Assembly (NCBI RefSeq): GCF_003054555.1
Contig: NZ_CP026304.1
Location: forward strand, 4,278,001 to 4,342,000
Source of the DNA: Streptomyces lunaelactis
GTDB lineage: Bacteria > Actinomycetota > Actinomycetes > Streptomycetales > Streptomycetaceae
DNA length: 64,000 nucleotides
Direction of reading: 5' to 3'
Shown: piece after piece, positions 47,950 to 56,542 of the stretch
Numbering within the stretch: the stretch's first letter is position 1
Layout: every line of letters starts with the position of its first letter
The notes under the pieces: model-generated
The model's input: the letters and a program-made list of their open reading frames with translations, nothing else
Told to the model about the DNA's origin: nothing
Databases searched by the model: none
Position numbers and translations under genes: made by a program

Positions 47950-48804
47950 ATGTCGACACCGCTCTCCGAGCTCCCCATCCGGCGTCTGACCACGGACGAC
48001 CTCGTTTCTTGCGCCGACCTCTCCGAAGACCGCGGCTGGCCGCGCGAGGAGCACAAATGGGGCCTGCTGCTCACAGCAGGAACGGGATACGGCATCGACG
48101 ACCCGGCGGGCAAGGGACTGGTGACGGCCTGCGTACTGACCTCGTACGGCTCCGGGCTCGCCGCGATCGGCATGATGCTGGTCGCCGAGCGGTACACCCG
48201 GCAGGGTGTCGCGCGGCGGCTGATGAAGCACGTTCTGGCGGAGCCCGGGGACACTCCCGTCACCCTGCACGCCACGCCGTACGGACAGCCGCTCTACGAA
48301 GAACTGGGTTTTGCGAACATCGGCCGCGCCGAAATGGTCCGCGGCCGATTCCATTCCTCGGGTCCACTCCCCGATGTGACCACCCGACCGGCGACCGCCG
48401 AGGACCTCCCGGCCGTACTGCGCCTGGACACCGAGGTCTTCGGCCTGGACCGCACGCATATGATCACGCGCCTGCCCGCCTTCGCGGACCAGCTTCGGGT
48501 GGCGGAGGAGGACGGCGTCCTGACGGGATACGCGGCGGCCTGGCCGAACATGGACACACATGTGGTCGGCCCGCTGATCGCCCGGGACACGGAGACGGCG
48601 AAGGCTCTGATCGCCGCGCTGGCGGCGGGCACGGACCGGGCGCTCCGTACGGATATCGACGTACGCCACGAGCAGTTGCTCACGTGGGTGAAGGAGCACG
48701 GCCTGGAGCCGACCGCCTTCAACGCGGTGATGGTCTATGGCGCCCCGGACCTCCCGGGCGACTGGACCCGCCGCTTCGCGCCCCTGTCGGTCGCGGCGGG
48801 TTAG
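47950..48804 (+). CDS. GNAT N-acetyltransferase
   Basis: This 284-residue protein has an N-terminal acetyltransferase domain with the acetyl-CoA loop in RYTRQGVARRLMKH and YEELGFANIG. A second GNAT-like half follows (about 135-280). The substrate is unknown. It starts five bases after the DUF2269-like gene, so the two may be coupled. Confidence 0.87.
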   Translation: MSTPLSELPIRRLTTDDLVSCADLSEDRGWPREEHKWGLLLTAGTGYGIDDPAGKGLVTACVLTSYGSGLAAIGMMLVAERYTRQGVARRLMKHVLAEPGDTPVTLHATPYGQPLYEELGFANIGRAEMVRGRFHSSGPLPDVTTRPATAEDLPAVLRLDTEVFGLDRTHMITRLPAFADQLRVAEEDGVLTGYAAAWPNMDTHVVGPLIARDTETAKALIAALAAGTDRALRTDIDVRHEQLLTWVKEHGLEPTAFNAVMVYGAPDLPGDWTRRFAPLSVAAG

Positions 48805-48828
48805 GGCCGGTCTTCTGGATCAGGCCGG

Positions 48829-49034
48829 ATGAGTGAGCGGCCCGACGCGGAGCGGGTGACGTCACTGCGGTGCGTGCGACCTACACCGATGTCACGGACG
48901 CCGGCCTGAAGCTGCTCGCCGAGGCCCGGCCCACCAATGACTCGGCCCTGCGTGAGGCTCTCGATGAGGCCGGCAAGAACCCCGAGCTGGCCCCCCTGGT
49001 CAGGGCTGTCGAGGAACTGAAGGTCCCCGCGTAG
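48829..49034 (+). pseudogene. MarR-family regulator remnant
   Basis: The frame 48870-49034 encodes about 54 residues ending in PELAPLVRAVEELK. It resembles the C-terminal helices of a MarR regulator (TYTDVTDAGLKLLAEARP is the end of the wing). The HTH is missing. ATG 48829 opens a different frame (MSERPDAERV) that may be the original start, so an internal deletion with frameshift is likely. Confidence 0.55.
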
Positions 49035-49044
49035 TCTGCCGATC

Positions 49045-49497
49045 ATGAGCCATCTGGACATACGGCCCGCGGTACTCGACGACATCCCGGCGATCGTGGC
49101 GCTGCTTGCCGACGACCCGCTGGGTGCTCAGCGTGAATCGCCGGACGACCTCACCCCGTACACCGCCGCTTTCGAGCGGCTGGCCCAGGACCCGAACCAG
49201 ATCCAGGCCGTCGCCGTGCGCGAGGACCGGGTCGTCGGCACCCTGCAGCTCACGATCGTCCTCGGGCTGTCCCGGCGCGGCTCCACTCGTTCGATCATCG
49301 AAGGCGTACGGGTCCACGCCGACGAGCGGGGCAGCGGCCTCGGCACCCGGCTCATCGAATGGGCCATCGACGAATCCCGCCGCCAGGACTGCCAGTTGGT
49401 GCAGCTGACCTCGGACGTCAGCCGTGCCGACGCCCACCGCTTCTACGAGCGGCTCGGATTCACCGCCTCCCACGTGGGCTTCAAACTCCCGCTCTGA
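49045..49497 (+). CDS. GNAT N-acetyltransferase
   Basis: This 150-residue single-domain acetyltransferase has the motif A region VRVHADERGSGLGTRLIEWAI and FYERLGFTASHVGF. Length is normal for the family; the substrate is unknown. It follows the MarR remnant by ten bases; MarR-GNAT pairs are common, so this may have been its target. Confidence 0.92.
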   Translation: MSHLDIRPAVLDDIPAIVALLADDPLGAQRESPDDLTPYTAAFERLAQDPNQIQAVAVREDRVVGTLQLTIVLGLSRRGSTRSIIEGVRVHADERGSGLGTRLIEWAIDESRRQDCQLVQLTSDVSRADAHRFYERLGFTASHVGFKLPL

Positions 49498-49534
49498 CCA
49501 CGCTCCGACGATGCTCTGAACAAGGGGGTTCGCT

Positions 49535-50695
49535 GTGCACCGGATCAGTGACGAGCAGCGCCGCATCCGGCTCGGCCGCCGCCATCTGCTGGCCCCGTCC
49601 GTGCGGGCGGACTCGCCCGTGGCGGTCGCCGACGCGGTCGTCGCGCTGCACGCCACCGATGCCTCGACGGTCTTCCTCTCCGCTTGTGCCCGCCTCGGCG
49701 AGCCGAGCGTCGCGGCCGTGGAGCGGTCCTTGTACAAGGACGTGGCGCTGGTACGGCTGCTCTCCATGCGGCGCACGCTCTTCGCCGTCTCCGCCGAACT
49801 CGCCCCGTATGTCGACGCCTCCACCGCGCGTGCCATCGCGGTCAAGGAGCGCCGGACACTCATCGATCATCTGACGGACGACGTGAACGGGCTGGACGAA
49901 CGGTGGCTCGCCGAGGCCGAGGAGGCGGCCCTGGCGGCCCTCGCCACACGCGGCTCCGCGACGGGCAGCCAGCTCTCCGCCGATGTGCCGGCCCTTCGGA
50001 CGAAGATCACCGTCTTCCCCGGCAAGAAGTACGAGACGGTGCAGGGCGTGGCCAGCCGGGTCATCAGGGTGCTCGCCGCCGACGGCCGTATCCGGCGGGA
50101 CCGGCCGCGCGGTTCCTGGACCTCCAGCCAGTTCCACTGGACGGCGAGCGAACCCTGGCCCGCACTGCCGGCCGCCGAGGCACGGGCCGAGCTGGCCCGG
50201 CACTGGCTCCTCTCGTACGGACCGGCCACCGAGGCCGACCTCAAGTGGTGGACGGGGTGGACCCTCGGCGACGTACGCAAGGCCCTGGCCGCCGTCGGTG
50301 CGGAGGAGGTCGGGCTGGACGAGGGCACGGGTTATGTGGCGCCCGGCGACATGGCGCCCGAACCGACCGTGGAGCCTTGGGCCGCACTGCTCCCCGCGCT
50401 CGATCCGAGCGCGATGGGCTGGGGCGACCGCGGTTTCCACCTCAGTGCCGACCATCGCACGGCGCTCTTCGACCGGTCGGGCAACGTCGGCCCCACGGTC
50501 TGGTGGAACGGACAGATCATCGGCGGCTGGGCCCAGCGCACGGACGGCAACATCGTCTGGCGACTGCTGACCGATCCCGGCGGGGAGGCCGCCGCCACGA
50601 TCGAAGCGGAGGCTTCACGGCTGTCGGGATGGGTGGGCGAGGCCCGGATCACGCCCCGCTTCCGTACGCCGCTGGAGCGGGAGTTGACGGCCTGA
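49535..50695 (+). CDS. winged-helix HTH_42 protein (AlkZ/YcaQ fold)
   Basis: This 386-residue protein has the triple winged-helix fold of the HTH_42 family, which includes DNA glycosylases AlkZ and YcaQ that unhook interstrand crosslinks. In AlkZ a QxQ motif lies in the first domain. Here the matching segment reads VALHATDAST, so both glutamines appear replaced and glycosylase activity is doubtful. GTG 49535 follows AGGGGG. The gene lies on the conserved side of the variable region. Confidence 0.82.
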   Translation: MHRISDEQRRIRLGRRHLLAPSVRADSPVAVADAVVALHATDASTVFLSACARLGEPSVAAVERSLYKDVALVRLLSMRRTLFAVSAELAPYVDASTARAIAVKERRTLIDHLTDDVNGLDERWLAEAEEAALAALATRGSATGSQLSADVPALRTKITVFPGKKYETVQGVASRVIRVLAADGRIRRDRPRGSWTSSQFHWTASEPWPALPAAEARAELARHWLLSYGPATEADLKWWTGWTLGDVRKALAAVGAEEVGLDEGTGYVAPGDMAPEPTVEPWAALLPALDPSAMGWGDRGFHLSADHRTALFDRSGNVGPTVWWNGQIIGGWAQRTDGNIVWRLLTDPGGEAAATIEAEASRLSGWVGEARITPRFRTPLERELTA

Positions 50696-50793
50696 CCGGT
50701 GGGACCGGCCGAACCGGTCGGGGCGGCTCGACCAGCCGGACCGGCCGGAGCGGTTTGAGCGGTCCGACCGGCTTGGTGGCGGTCACGCGCCGG

Positions 50794-50807
50794 GTTTCAC
50801 GTGAAAC
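50794..50807. promoter_or_regulatory. parS (ParB-binding palindrome)
   Basis: This is a perfect GTTTCACGTGAAAC between two converging genes. A degenerate half-copy (GTTTCACATG) follows at 50822. The 80 bases before it are a low-complexity run of GACCGG-type triplet-like repeats with no gene of their own. Confidence 0.95.
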
Positions 50808-50824
50808 ATCGCTCCACTCCCGTT

Positions 50825-52207
50825 TCACATGCGGAGTCCGCGCCAGCCCTCCTTGTCCACTCCCCCGGGAATCGCATCGCCCTGCTCGTACGGCTCACGT
50901 GTGAAGACGAACGACCCGAGGTCGAGATGACTCACCGAGCCGTTCTCCCGCCGCACCACTTGCAGCGTCTCACCCGCGTAGTAGCCATCGAGGCCCGTCC
51001 AGGTCCCGTCCGCCGCCGCAGCGAAGCGCGACCCGCGGCCAGTGCCGCGCAGGGGCTGCAGTTCCACGCCTCGGTCGGCGAGAAGACGCAGGCCGAAGGA
51101 AGACGCCCCCCAGTACCAGGGTCCGGTCAGGTCCAGAAGCGCCTGGTCGACCTCGGGCAGCGGCCGCCAGGGCTCGGGGATACGCGGCTCGGCCTCGGCC
51201 ACGATCCGTACGAGATCGGCGGCGACCGTCCCCGCCAGAGGCCCCGAGGTCGCATTGGCGAGCGCTACGGCGCCGACCCCGTCGTCCACACTCACCCAGA
51301 GTCCGGCGAGGAAGCCTGGCAGCGAGCCTGTATGCCCGACCAGAGTGCGGCCGTCCTTCCGTACGATCTGCAACCCCAGGCCGTAGCCGCTGTCCCACTC
51401 ACCGGCCTCCGGAGGCACGGACGGCGTCCGCATCTCCTCCAAGGACGCGGCGCTCAGCACGCGGTCGTCGCCCTCGGCGAGGAACGCGGCGAACCGGCAG
51501 AGGTCGGCGGCGGTCGACCAGAGTTGTCCTGCGGGCGCCATCAGACCGAGATCCTCTACGGGTTCGGGCAGCATCACATCGGCCCAGGGGTGCACCGCCC
51601 AACCGCCGGCGTGCGGGGGCCGGGGCTGAGTGCTCGTACGGTCCATGGCGAGCGGCTCGAGGATCTCGCGCTGCAGGACCTCCTCCCAGGAGGCCCCGCG
51701 CACCACCTCGGTCAGTGAACCGAGCAGCGTATAGCCGGGGTTGGAGTAGTGGTGGCGACGGCCGACAGGATGCATCCGCGGCTCTTCACCGAGGACGTCG
51801 GCAAGTTCGGGGCGGAGCGAGCCCGGCGTCCGCTCCCACCAGGGTGCCTGGGTCTCGGCGCCCAGACCGGCGCTGTGGCCCAGGAGTTGGGCGATGGTCA
51901 CATCCCCCACGCCCGTGCCCGGGAGGTGCATCTCCAGGGAGTCGTTCAGATCGAGCAGGCCCTCGTCGCGCAGCCGCAGCACCAGAACGGCCGTGAAGGT
52001 CTTGGTAATTGAGCCAATGCGGTACTGGGTGTCGGCGTCCGGTACATGTGCGTCGACCGAGCTGCGGGAGCCCGCCCAGACCACCTGTCCTTCGCGCTCC
52101 ACGGCGCCTACGAACGACGGGGCGCGCCCTTCGGACTGAGCGACGGCGATGCGGTGCAGCAGGGCTCGTTGCGTACTGGGGAGCAGCTCTTCAAAGGGTG
52201 AGGTCAT
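50825..52207 (-). CDS. serine hydrolase (class C beta-lactamase / penicillin-binding fold)
   Basis: This 460-residue protein has the active-site motifs SITK (in YRIGSITKTF), the Tyr-x-Asn motif YSNPGY, and HTG in LVGHTGSLPG. A C-terminal beta domain of about 130 residues follows. There is no clear signal peptide, so it probably acts in the cytoplasm as an esterase or peptidase rather than in resistance. ATG 52207 is used. Confidence 0.9.
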   Translation of the reverse strand: MTSPFEELLPSTQRALLHRIAVAQSEGRAPSFVGAVEREGQVVWAGSRSSVDAHVPDADTQYRIGSITKTFTAVLVLRLRDEGLLDLNDSLEMHLPGTGVGDVTIAQLLGHSAGLGAETQAPWWERTPGSLRPELADVLGEEPRMHPVGRRHHYSNPGYTLLGSLTEVVRGASWEEVLQREILEPLAMDRTSTQPRPPHAGGWAVHPWADVMLPEPVEDLGLMAPAGQLWSTAADLCRFAAFLAEGDDRVLSAASLEEMRTPSVPPEAGEWDSGYGLGLQIVRKDGRTLVGHTGSLPGFLAGLWVSVDDGVGAVALANATSGPLAGTVAADLVRIVAEAEPRIPEPWRPLPEVDQALLDLTGPWYWGASSFGLRLLADRGVELQPLRGTGRGSRFAAAADGTWTGLDGYYAGETLQVVRRENGSVSHLDLGSFVFTREPYEQGDAIPGGVDKEGWRGLRM

Positions 52208-52554
52208 GGGGCAGGTCTATCGGTGCCGATGCACCACGTCGAGCTGATTTCACGATGCGCGGTCTCACGGTCTTGTCCCATGCCGACCACGAGGTATGGG
52301 TCGCGGCTCGCCTACTTGGCCCCGGAATCCCGGCTCGGACACCACGGGACAACTGACCGGCCAGTAGCTGGAGCGAGTCGGACATGACGCAAAGGCTGCC
52401 GGACGCCGACGTGCGGAAACGACCCGAGGGGCCGGCCCGGGGATCCCCGGGCCGGATGGCCGAGAACGCCGACGGGGCGGCGTACGCCGACGCGGTGTCG
52501 GAGTACGCCGCCCTGGAGCGGGACGAGTTGCGGGAGGTGGCCCGCGCTGTCATG

Positions 52555-52850
52555 GCGGTTACTTCGGGCAGGCCGTCGACGGCGGAGAACTGGCCGGTGA
52601 CGCCGATCGCGGCCCGCACGGCCTGCGGGTCGGCGGCCAGGTCGTGGCCGCCGATGTGGATGTCGCCGGTGCCCGGGTCGGCGCAGATGAGGGTGGAGAG
52701 GATCTTGACGGCAGTGGTCTTGCCGGCGCCGTTCGGGCCGAGCAGGGAGAAGATCGTTCCTTCGGGGACGGCCAGGTCGACGCCGTCGAGCACGACCTTG
52801 TCGCCGTAGGACTTGCGCAGCCCGTTCGCCGCGATGGCCAGGTTGGTCAC
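52555..52850 (-). pseudogene. truncated ABC exporter ATPase (drug-resistance type)
   Basis: ATG 52850 opens a DrrA-type ATPase with Walker A GPNGAGKTTAVKILST and GVTGQFSAVDGL. Similarity stops after about 98 residues, before the signature and Walker B. The frame then runs on through unrelated sequence to 52191. The partner permease is absent. The 52208-52554 stretch is low-complexity debris on both strands in which I recognise no gene. It is presumably downstream of DUF4097 in the same operon. Confidence 0.8.
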
Positions 52851-52863
52851 GATGGGTGCTCCT

Positions 52864-53532
52864 TTAGAGGCTGCGGGCGGCGATGTCGCCGTAGGCGGTG
52901 GTCGCGTGGATGTTCAGGCCGGCGGCGCCTTCGGTGTTCTTGAGCGCGTTGTGAATCCGGCCGTAGGTGGTGCCGGCGTCCAGGGAGGCGGAGACTCCGC
53001 TGGCGGCGCCGACCGACACCTCGCCGGCCTCGGTGCGCAGCACGACCGTGCCGCGCACGGCCTCGGCGATGTGGATGTCGCCCTTTTGGGTGCTGATCTC
53101 CGCGGGGCCGCCCAGGCGGCCGACCGAGACGTCGCCGGCGAGGAGGGTGAGGCGGGCGCTCGCGGCCTCGTCGAGCTTGACCGAGCCCTGCGCGCCCGCG
53201 AAGGCGACGTCGCCGAGCCGTCCGACGCCCCGGAACTCGGCGCTGGCCGCCTTTGCCTCGATGCGGGAGCCGGCGGGCAGCTGGATGGTCACCTCGATGG
53301 ATCCGGAGCTGCCCAGAATCCGGTTCTTCGCCGGTGAGGCCTCGATCCGCAGGACGCCGTCGCCGTATTCGACCGTGGTCTGCTCCGCCGCCTTCACGTC
53401 GCGGCCCTTCGAGGCGTCCGCGGGCAGGACCTCGACCGTGGTGTCGGCCCGTTCGGCGGCGATGAACCGGATGCGTCCCGCAGGGATGTCGAGGACGGCG
53501 GAGACCGGGGCGAGGGTGTCGAACTTCTGCAT
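52864..53532 (-). CDS. DUF4097 beta-strand-repeat protein
   Basis: This 222-residue protein is built of short beta repeats (SVGRLGGPAEISTQKGDIHIAE is one turn) typical of DUF4097/adhesin-like cytoplasmic proteins. In Streptomyces such genes often precede a DrrAB-type exporter under a divergent MarR/GbsR regulator; here the ATPase after it is truncated. Function is unknown. ATG 53532 gives MQKFDTLAP. Confidence 0.85.
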   Translation of the reverse strand: MQKFDTLAPVSAVLDIPAGRIRFIAAERADTTVEVLPADASKGRDVKAAEQTTVEYGDGVLRIEASPAKNRILGSSGSIEVTIQLPAGSRIEAKAASAEFRGVGRLGDVAFAGAQGSVKLDEAASARLTLLAGDVSVGRLGGPAEISTQKGDIHIAEAVRGTVVLRTEAGEVSVGAASGVSASLDAGTTYGRIHNALKNTEGAAGLNIHATTAYGDIAARSL

Positions 53533-53648
53533 CGTGCTCTCCTTCGGCCCGTTGTTTCTGATACCGGAAACGCTACGTTGTATTCAAAGATCCGCCAACA
53601 CGATCGTTGCGCATAATCGCCATCATGGCAGGTAGAAGCTAGGATAGC

Positions 53649-53700
53649 GTTGCAATGGATCTGATCCTAATGCAACAGCAGCCACTCGTTCGTTGCAATG
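53649..53700. promoter_or_regulatory. inverted repeats in the divergent DUF4097-regulator promoter
   Basis: GTTGCAATGGATC (53649-53661) faces GATCCTAATGCAAC (53663-53676) as an imperfect palindrome, and a further half-site GTTGCAATG lies at 53692-53700. The stretch is AT-rich and sits between divergent genes. It is a good candidate operator for the regulator at 53756; that is inference. Confidence 0.6.
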
Positions 53701-53755
53701 AATTGGGAGTGAACGCTATACTTGAGGCATCAAGGAAGCACGAAGGGAGATCGCG

Positions 53756-54637
53756 ATGCCGGGAGGCAGGCTCACCCAGCAGATCGCGCTGGGGCTGGCC
53801 GACGGGCTCGCCTACGCGGAGATCGCCAGAGGCCTCGACCGCCCCACCTCGACGATCACGCGTGAGGTGCTGCGCAACGGCGGCCCCACCGCCTGCCGTG
53901 CCGACCTGGCCCACCGCGCCACCGAACGCCGCGCCCACCGGCGCAGGCAGGCCGCGCCCCGAGGGCCGGAGGCGCCCCCGCAGGCCCATGGACGCGACGC
54001 CGAGGCCGTGCGCGAGTACGAGGAGATGTTCACCACCCTCCTCATGCAATCGGGCCTGCCCAAGATGACGTCCCGGGTGCTGGTGTCCCTCTACACCACC
54101 GACGCGGGCAGCCTCACCGCGTCCGAACTCGTCCAGCACCTCCAGGTCAGCCCGGCGTCCATCTCCAAAGCGATCACGTTCCTCGAAAGCCAGGGCCTCA
54201 TCCGCCGGGAACGCGACGAACGCCGCCGCGAGCGCTACGTCGTCGACGACGACGTCTGGTACCAGTCGATGATCGCCAGCGCCCGGTCCAACGCCCAGCT
54301 CGCCGAGATCGCACGGCAGGGCGTCAGCATCCTCGGCCCCGACACCCCGGCTGCCGCCCGCCTCGAGAACATCGCCCGCTTCGTCGACTTCGTCGGCGAG
54401 AGCATCACCCGCGCCGCGGAGCAGGCCCGCGAGATCCTCTACACGAAAGCCGAAACGACCGCAGGCGGCACTGCCACGCCAAGTTCAGATCGCGGATGGC
54501 ATCGGCGAGCATGCCAGGGTACGTCTGGCGCCGCCTGCACGCGGTCCACAAGATCATCCGACACCCGCAGAACTCTGCCGTCGGCAACCTCAACCGCCAA
54601 GCCCCTGCACCCAACTCACTCCGAAATGATCAGTTAG
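53756..54637 (+). CDS. two-HTH regulator: IS30-like HTH_38 plus MarR/GbsR domain
   Basis: The N-terminal 60 residues (LTQQIALGLADGLAYAEIARGLDRPTSTITREV region) form an HTH_38-like domain as at the start of IS30 transposases. After a basic linker, residues 85-235 are a MarR/GbsR winged helix (LVQHLQVSPASISKAITFLESQGL). The natural end is probably near REILYTKAETT at about residue 232. The last 58 residues are Ser/Thr/Arg-rich and look like a read-through into foreign sequence (54480-54637). It is divergent from DUF4097 and probably represses it. Confidence 0.82.
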   Translation: MPGGRLTQQIALGLADGLAYAEIARGLDRPTSTITREVLRNGGPTACRADLAHRATERRAHRRRQAAPRGPEAPPQAHGRDAEAVREYEEMFTTLLMQSGLPKMTSRVLVSLYTTDAGSLTASELVQHLQVSPASISKAITFLESQGLIRRERDERRRERYVVDDDVWYQSMIASARSNAQLAEIARQGVSILGPDTPAAARLENIARFVDFVGESITRAAEQAREILYTKAETTAGGTATPSSDRGWHRRACQGTSGAACTRSTRSSDTRRTLPSATSTAKPLHPTHSEMIS

Positions 54638-54660
54638 CCAAATGAGATGGCTTCTCACTC

Positions 54661-55635
54661 TCAGGATGAGTCTCCGTAGCGGGTGGCAATCGCGGCGGCG
54701 CGGTTGCGTAGGGAGGTGCGCAACGACTGCGGGGCCAGGGCTTCCGCGTCCGTGCTGAGCTGCCACAGCGCCCATTCGGCGTGTCGTGAATCTTGGAAGG
54801 TCACCTCCAGCCGCAGCCAGCCGTCTGCGTCGGGTTCCTCTGCGCGGACCGCCAGCGCGGTGTCCAGCAGGTCCTCCCGCCGCACCGGGTTCACCCGTAC
54901 CAGCACGGTGATGTGGTCGCCGCCGGAGAGAAACTGCGCGGAGCGTTCCCGCCAGATCCGGTCCAGATCGACCCGGTTTGGTCGCTGTGCCGTTTCGGGG
55001 AGTTCCTCGGCGGCCAACACCCGCGACAGCCGGTAGGTGCGGTCCGCGCCAGATCTCGTGGCCAGCAAGTAGCCCCGGTCGCGTACGGTGACCAGGCCGA
55101 TCGGGTCCAGCGTGCGCCACTGTGGTGTCTGGCCTGTGGCTGCGTAGTGGATGCGCAGCTTGTGTCCGGCGAGCACCGCGCGCCGGACCTCGATCATTGT
55201 GGTGTCGGGTACCTCCTCAGTGACCAGCCGACGTGAGAGCAGGTCGGTCTCGGGGTCGACGAGAAATCGCTGGGCCGCGTCGCTCGCGGTGGCCCGGTGG
55301 CTTTCGGGCAGCGCGTCGACCACCTTCCGCATGGCCGAAGCGAGCGCCGAGCCGAGGCCGAATACCTGCTCGCCGCGCCCCGATCCGGCGGTCAGCAAGG
55401 CGAGGGCCTCGTCGTGGTTCAGACCGGTGAGCTCGGTCCGGAAACCGGGCGACAACGCGAAACCGCCGTGCCGGCCGCGTTCGGCGTAGACCGGGACGCC
55501 GGCCGCGGACAGCGCCTCGATGTCGCGCAGCACGGTGCGGGTGGATACCTCCAGCTCGCGGGCCAGCGTGTCCGCAGTCAGCCGACCGCGCTGACGCAGC
55601 AGCAGCACCAGCGAGACCAACCGGTCGGCGCGCAT
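54661..55635 (-). CDS. YafY-type WYL-domain transcriptional regulator
   Basis: This 324-residue DeoR/YafY regulator has an N-terminal HTH (LARELEVSTRTVLRDIEALSAAGV) and a WYL ligand-sensing domain (about 145-225; RIHYAATGQTPQWRTLDPIGL). A C-terminal WCX domain follows. It is divergent from a RidA-family gene with a 130-base gap, a common regulator-target layout. ATG 55635 is used. Confidence 0.9.
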   Translation of the reverse strand: MRADRLVSLVLLLRQRGRLTADTLARELEVSTRTVLRDIEALSAAGVPVYAERGRHGGFALSPGFRTELTGLNHDEALALLTAGSGRGEQVFGLGSALASAMRKVVDALPESHRATASDAAQRFLVDPETDLLSRRLVTEEVPDTTMIEVRRAVLAGHKLRIHYAATGQTPQWRTLDPIGLVTVRDRGYLLATRSGADRTYRLSRVLAAEELPETAQRPNRVDLDRIWRERSAQFLSGGDHITVLVRVNPVRREDLLDTALAVRAEEPDADGWLRLEVTFQDSRHAEWALWQLSTDAEALAPQSLRTSLRNRAAAIATRYGDSS

Positions 55636-55765
55636 ACGAGAACTTTATCGAAATACATGACTAAGGATGTCGTGATTTGTTGCGAGGCTCGTTAACACGA
55701 CGTCGAAGCCGGCGGCTACCGAGCCGATGGACGTACGTACTCCCAATGAATCGAATGGAGCTGAC

Positions 55766-56167
55766 GTGGCAATGGAACGAACGGCGGTCAACCCGGTGAC
55801 GTGGTCGGTGGAGATGGGATTCAACCAGGGTGAGGTCGTCTCCGGGCACGCCCGGACCCTGTACATCTCGGGGCAGACCGCGATGAGCGGCGACGGCAAG
55901 CCCCAGCATGACGGTGACATGGCGGCGCAGTTGGCGCTGAGCATCGACAACCTGGAGGCCGTGCTCGGCGAGGCTGGCATGTCTCTCGCGAACCTCGTCC
56001 GGCTCAACGTCTACACGACCGACGTCGATCTGCTTTTCCAGCACTACGGCGTGCTGGCGGCGCGGTTGGGCGCCGCCGGGGTGGCGCCGACCACCACGAT
56101 GCTCGGGGTGACGCGGCTGGCGATCCCCGGCCAGATGGTCGAGCTTGAAGGGACCGCCGTCGCGTGA
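55766..56167 (+). CDS. RidA-family protein (Rid / YjgF)
   Basis: This protein of about 133 residues has the Rid fold: YISGQTAMSGDG near the N-terminus, QLALSIDNLEAVLGEAGMSLANLVRLNVYTTD in the middle, and a C-terminal VELEGTAVA. RidA enzymes hydrolyse reactive enamine/imine intermediates. The usual catalytic Arg (as in R105 of RidA) is not obvious, so it may belong to another Rid subgroup. GTG 55766 has GGAG five bases upstream; ATG 55772 is the alternative. Confidence 0.85.
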   Translation: MAMERTAVNPVTWSVEMGFNQGEVVSGHARTLYISGQTAMSGDGKPQHDGDMAAQLALSIDNLEAVLGEAGMSLANLVRLNVYTTDVDLLFQHYGVLAARLGAAGVAPTTTMLGVTRLAIPGQMVELEGTAVA

Positions 56168-56238
56168 TGCGACCTCGCCGCCTCTGCTACCGGTGCCGGT
56201 TGAACCGGCACGAGTAGCAGGCAGATGGGTGATTTCCG

Positions 56239-56442
56239 GTGCTCAGAATGGTGACGATCGGCGTCTATGGCCTCGACGGCGAGTCCTTCCTGCAACGACT
56301 GCGGCACGCTGACGTCCGCCTGCTGCTCGACGTACGTCAGCGCCGCGGTGTCCGTGGACCCGAGTACGCCTGGGCGAACTCACTCCGGCTGCAGGCGGCC
56401 CTCGCCCATGCCCGGATCGCCTACGAGCACCACGACGAGTGA
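56239..56442 (+). pseudogene. DUF488 protein, C-terminally truncated
   Basis: The 67-residue frame begins MLRMVTIGVYGLDGESFL and holds LLLDVRQRRGVRGPEYAWANS, the N-terminal part of a DUF488 protein that normally has well over 100 residues. It stops at TGA 56440-56442, just before the transposon right-end-like sequence at 56482-56537. Truncation by the older transposon insertion or by later deletion is likely. Confidence 0.7.
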
Positions 56443-56481
56443 ATGATCAGACTGGAGTGCGTCTCATCACGCTGTCCATTG

Positions 56482-56537
56482 GGCCAGAAAAAAGGCCACC
56501 GCCAACGAGAAAGGGACATCGGAAATGCGAACCTACA
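56482..56537. repeat. right end of an older Tn7-like element
   Basis: The segment from GGCCACCGCC (56494) to GAACCTACA (56529-56537) is 44 bases long. The 44-base right end of the neighbouring element (60021-60064) starts and finishes with the same blocks and matches at many positions between. It abuts GCCGG, the target duplication of the next element. A further GGCCA lies at 56482. No tnsAB genes lie beside it, so the element itself is lost or deleted. Confidence 0.75.
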
Positions 56538-56542
56538 GCCGG
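56538..56542. repeat. 5-bp target-site duplication, left copy (GCCGG)
   Basis: GCCGG directly precedes the left terminal TGTAGGTTC of the Tn7-like element. The same five bases directly follow the right terminal GAACCTACA at 60065-60069. A five-base duplication is the Tn7-family hallmark. Confidence 0.85.

Noticed and set aside
50696..50790. Collagen-like gene from GTG-type triplet repeats
   Set aside because: The plus frame GRTGRGG... is only a low-complexity stretch after a stop codon with no start or ribosome binding site.
52384..52809. 141-residue plus-strand gene
   Set aside because: It is antisense to the truncated ABC ATPase over most of its length; only the first 60 residues look protein-like and match nothing I know.
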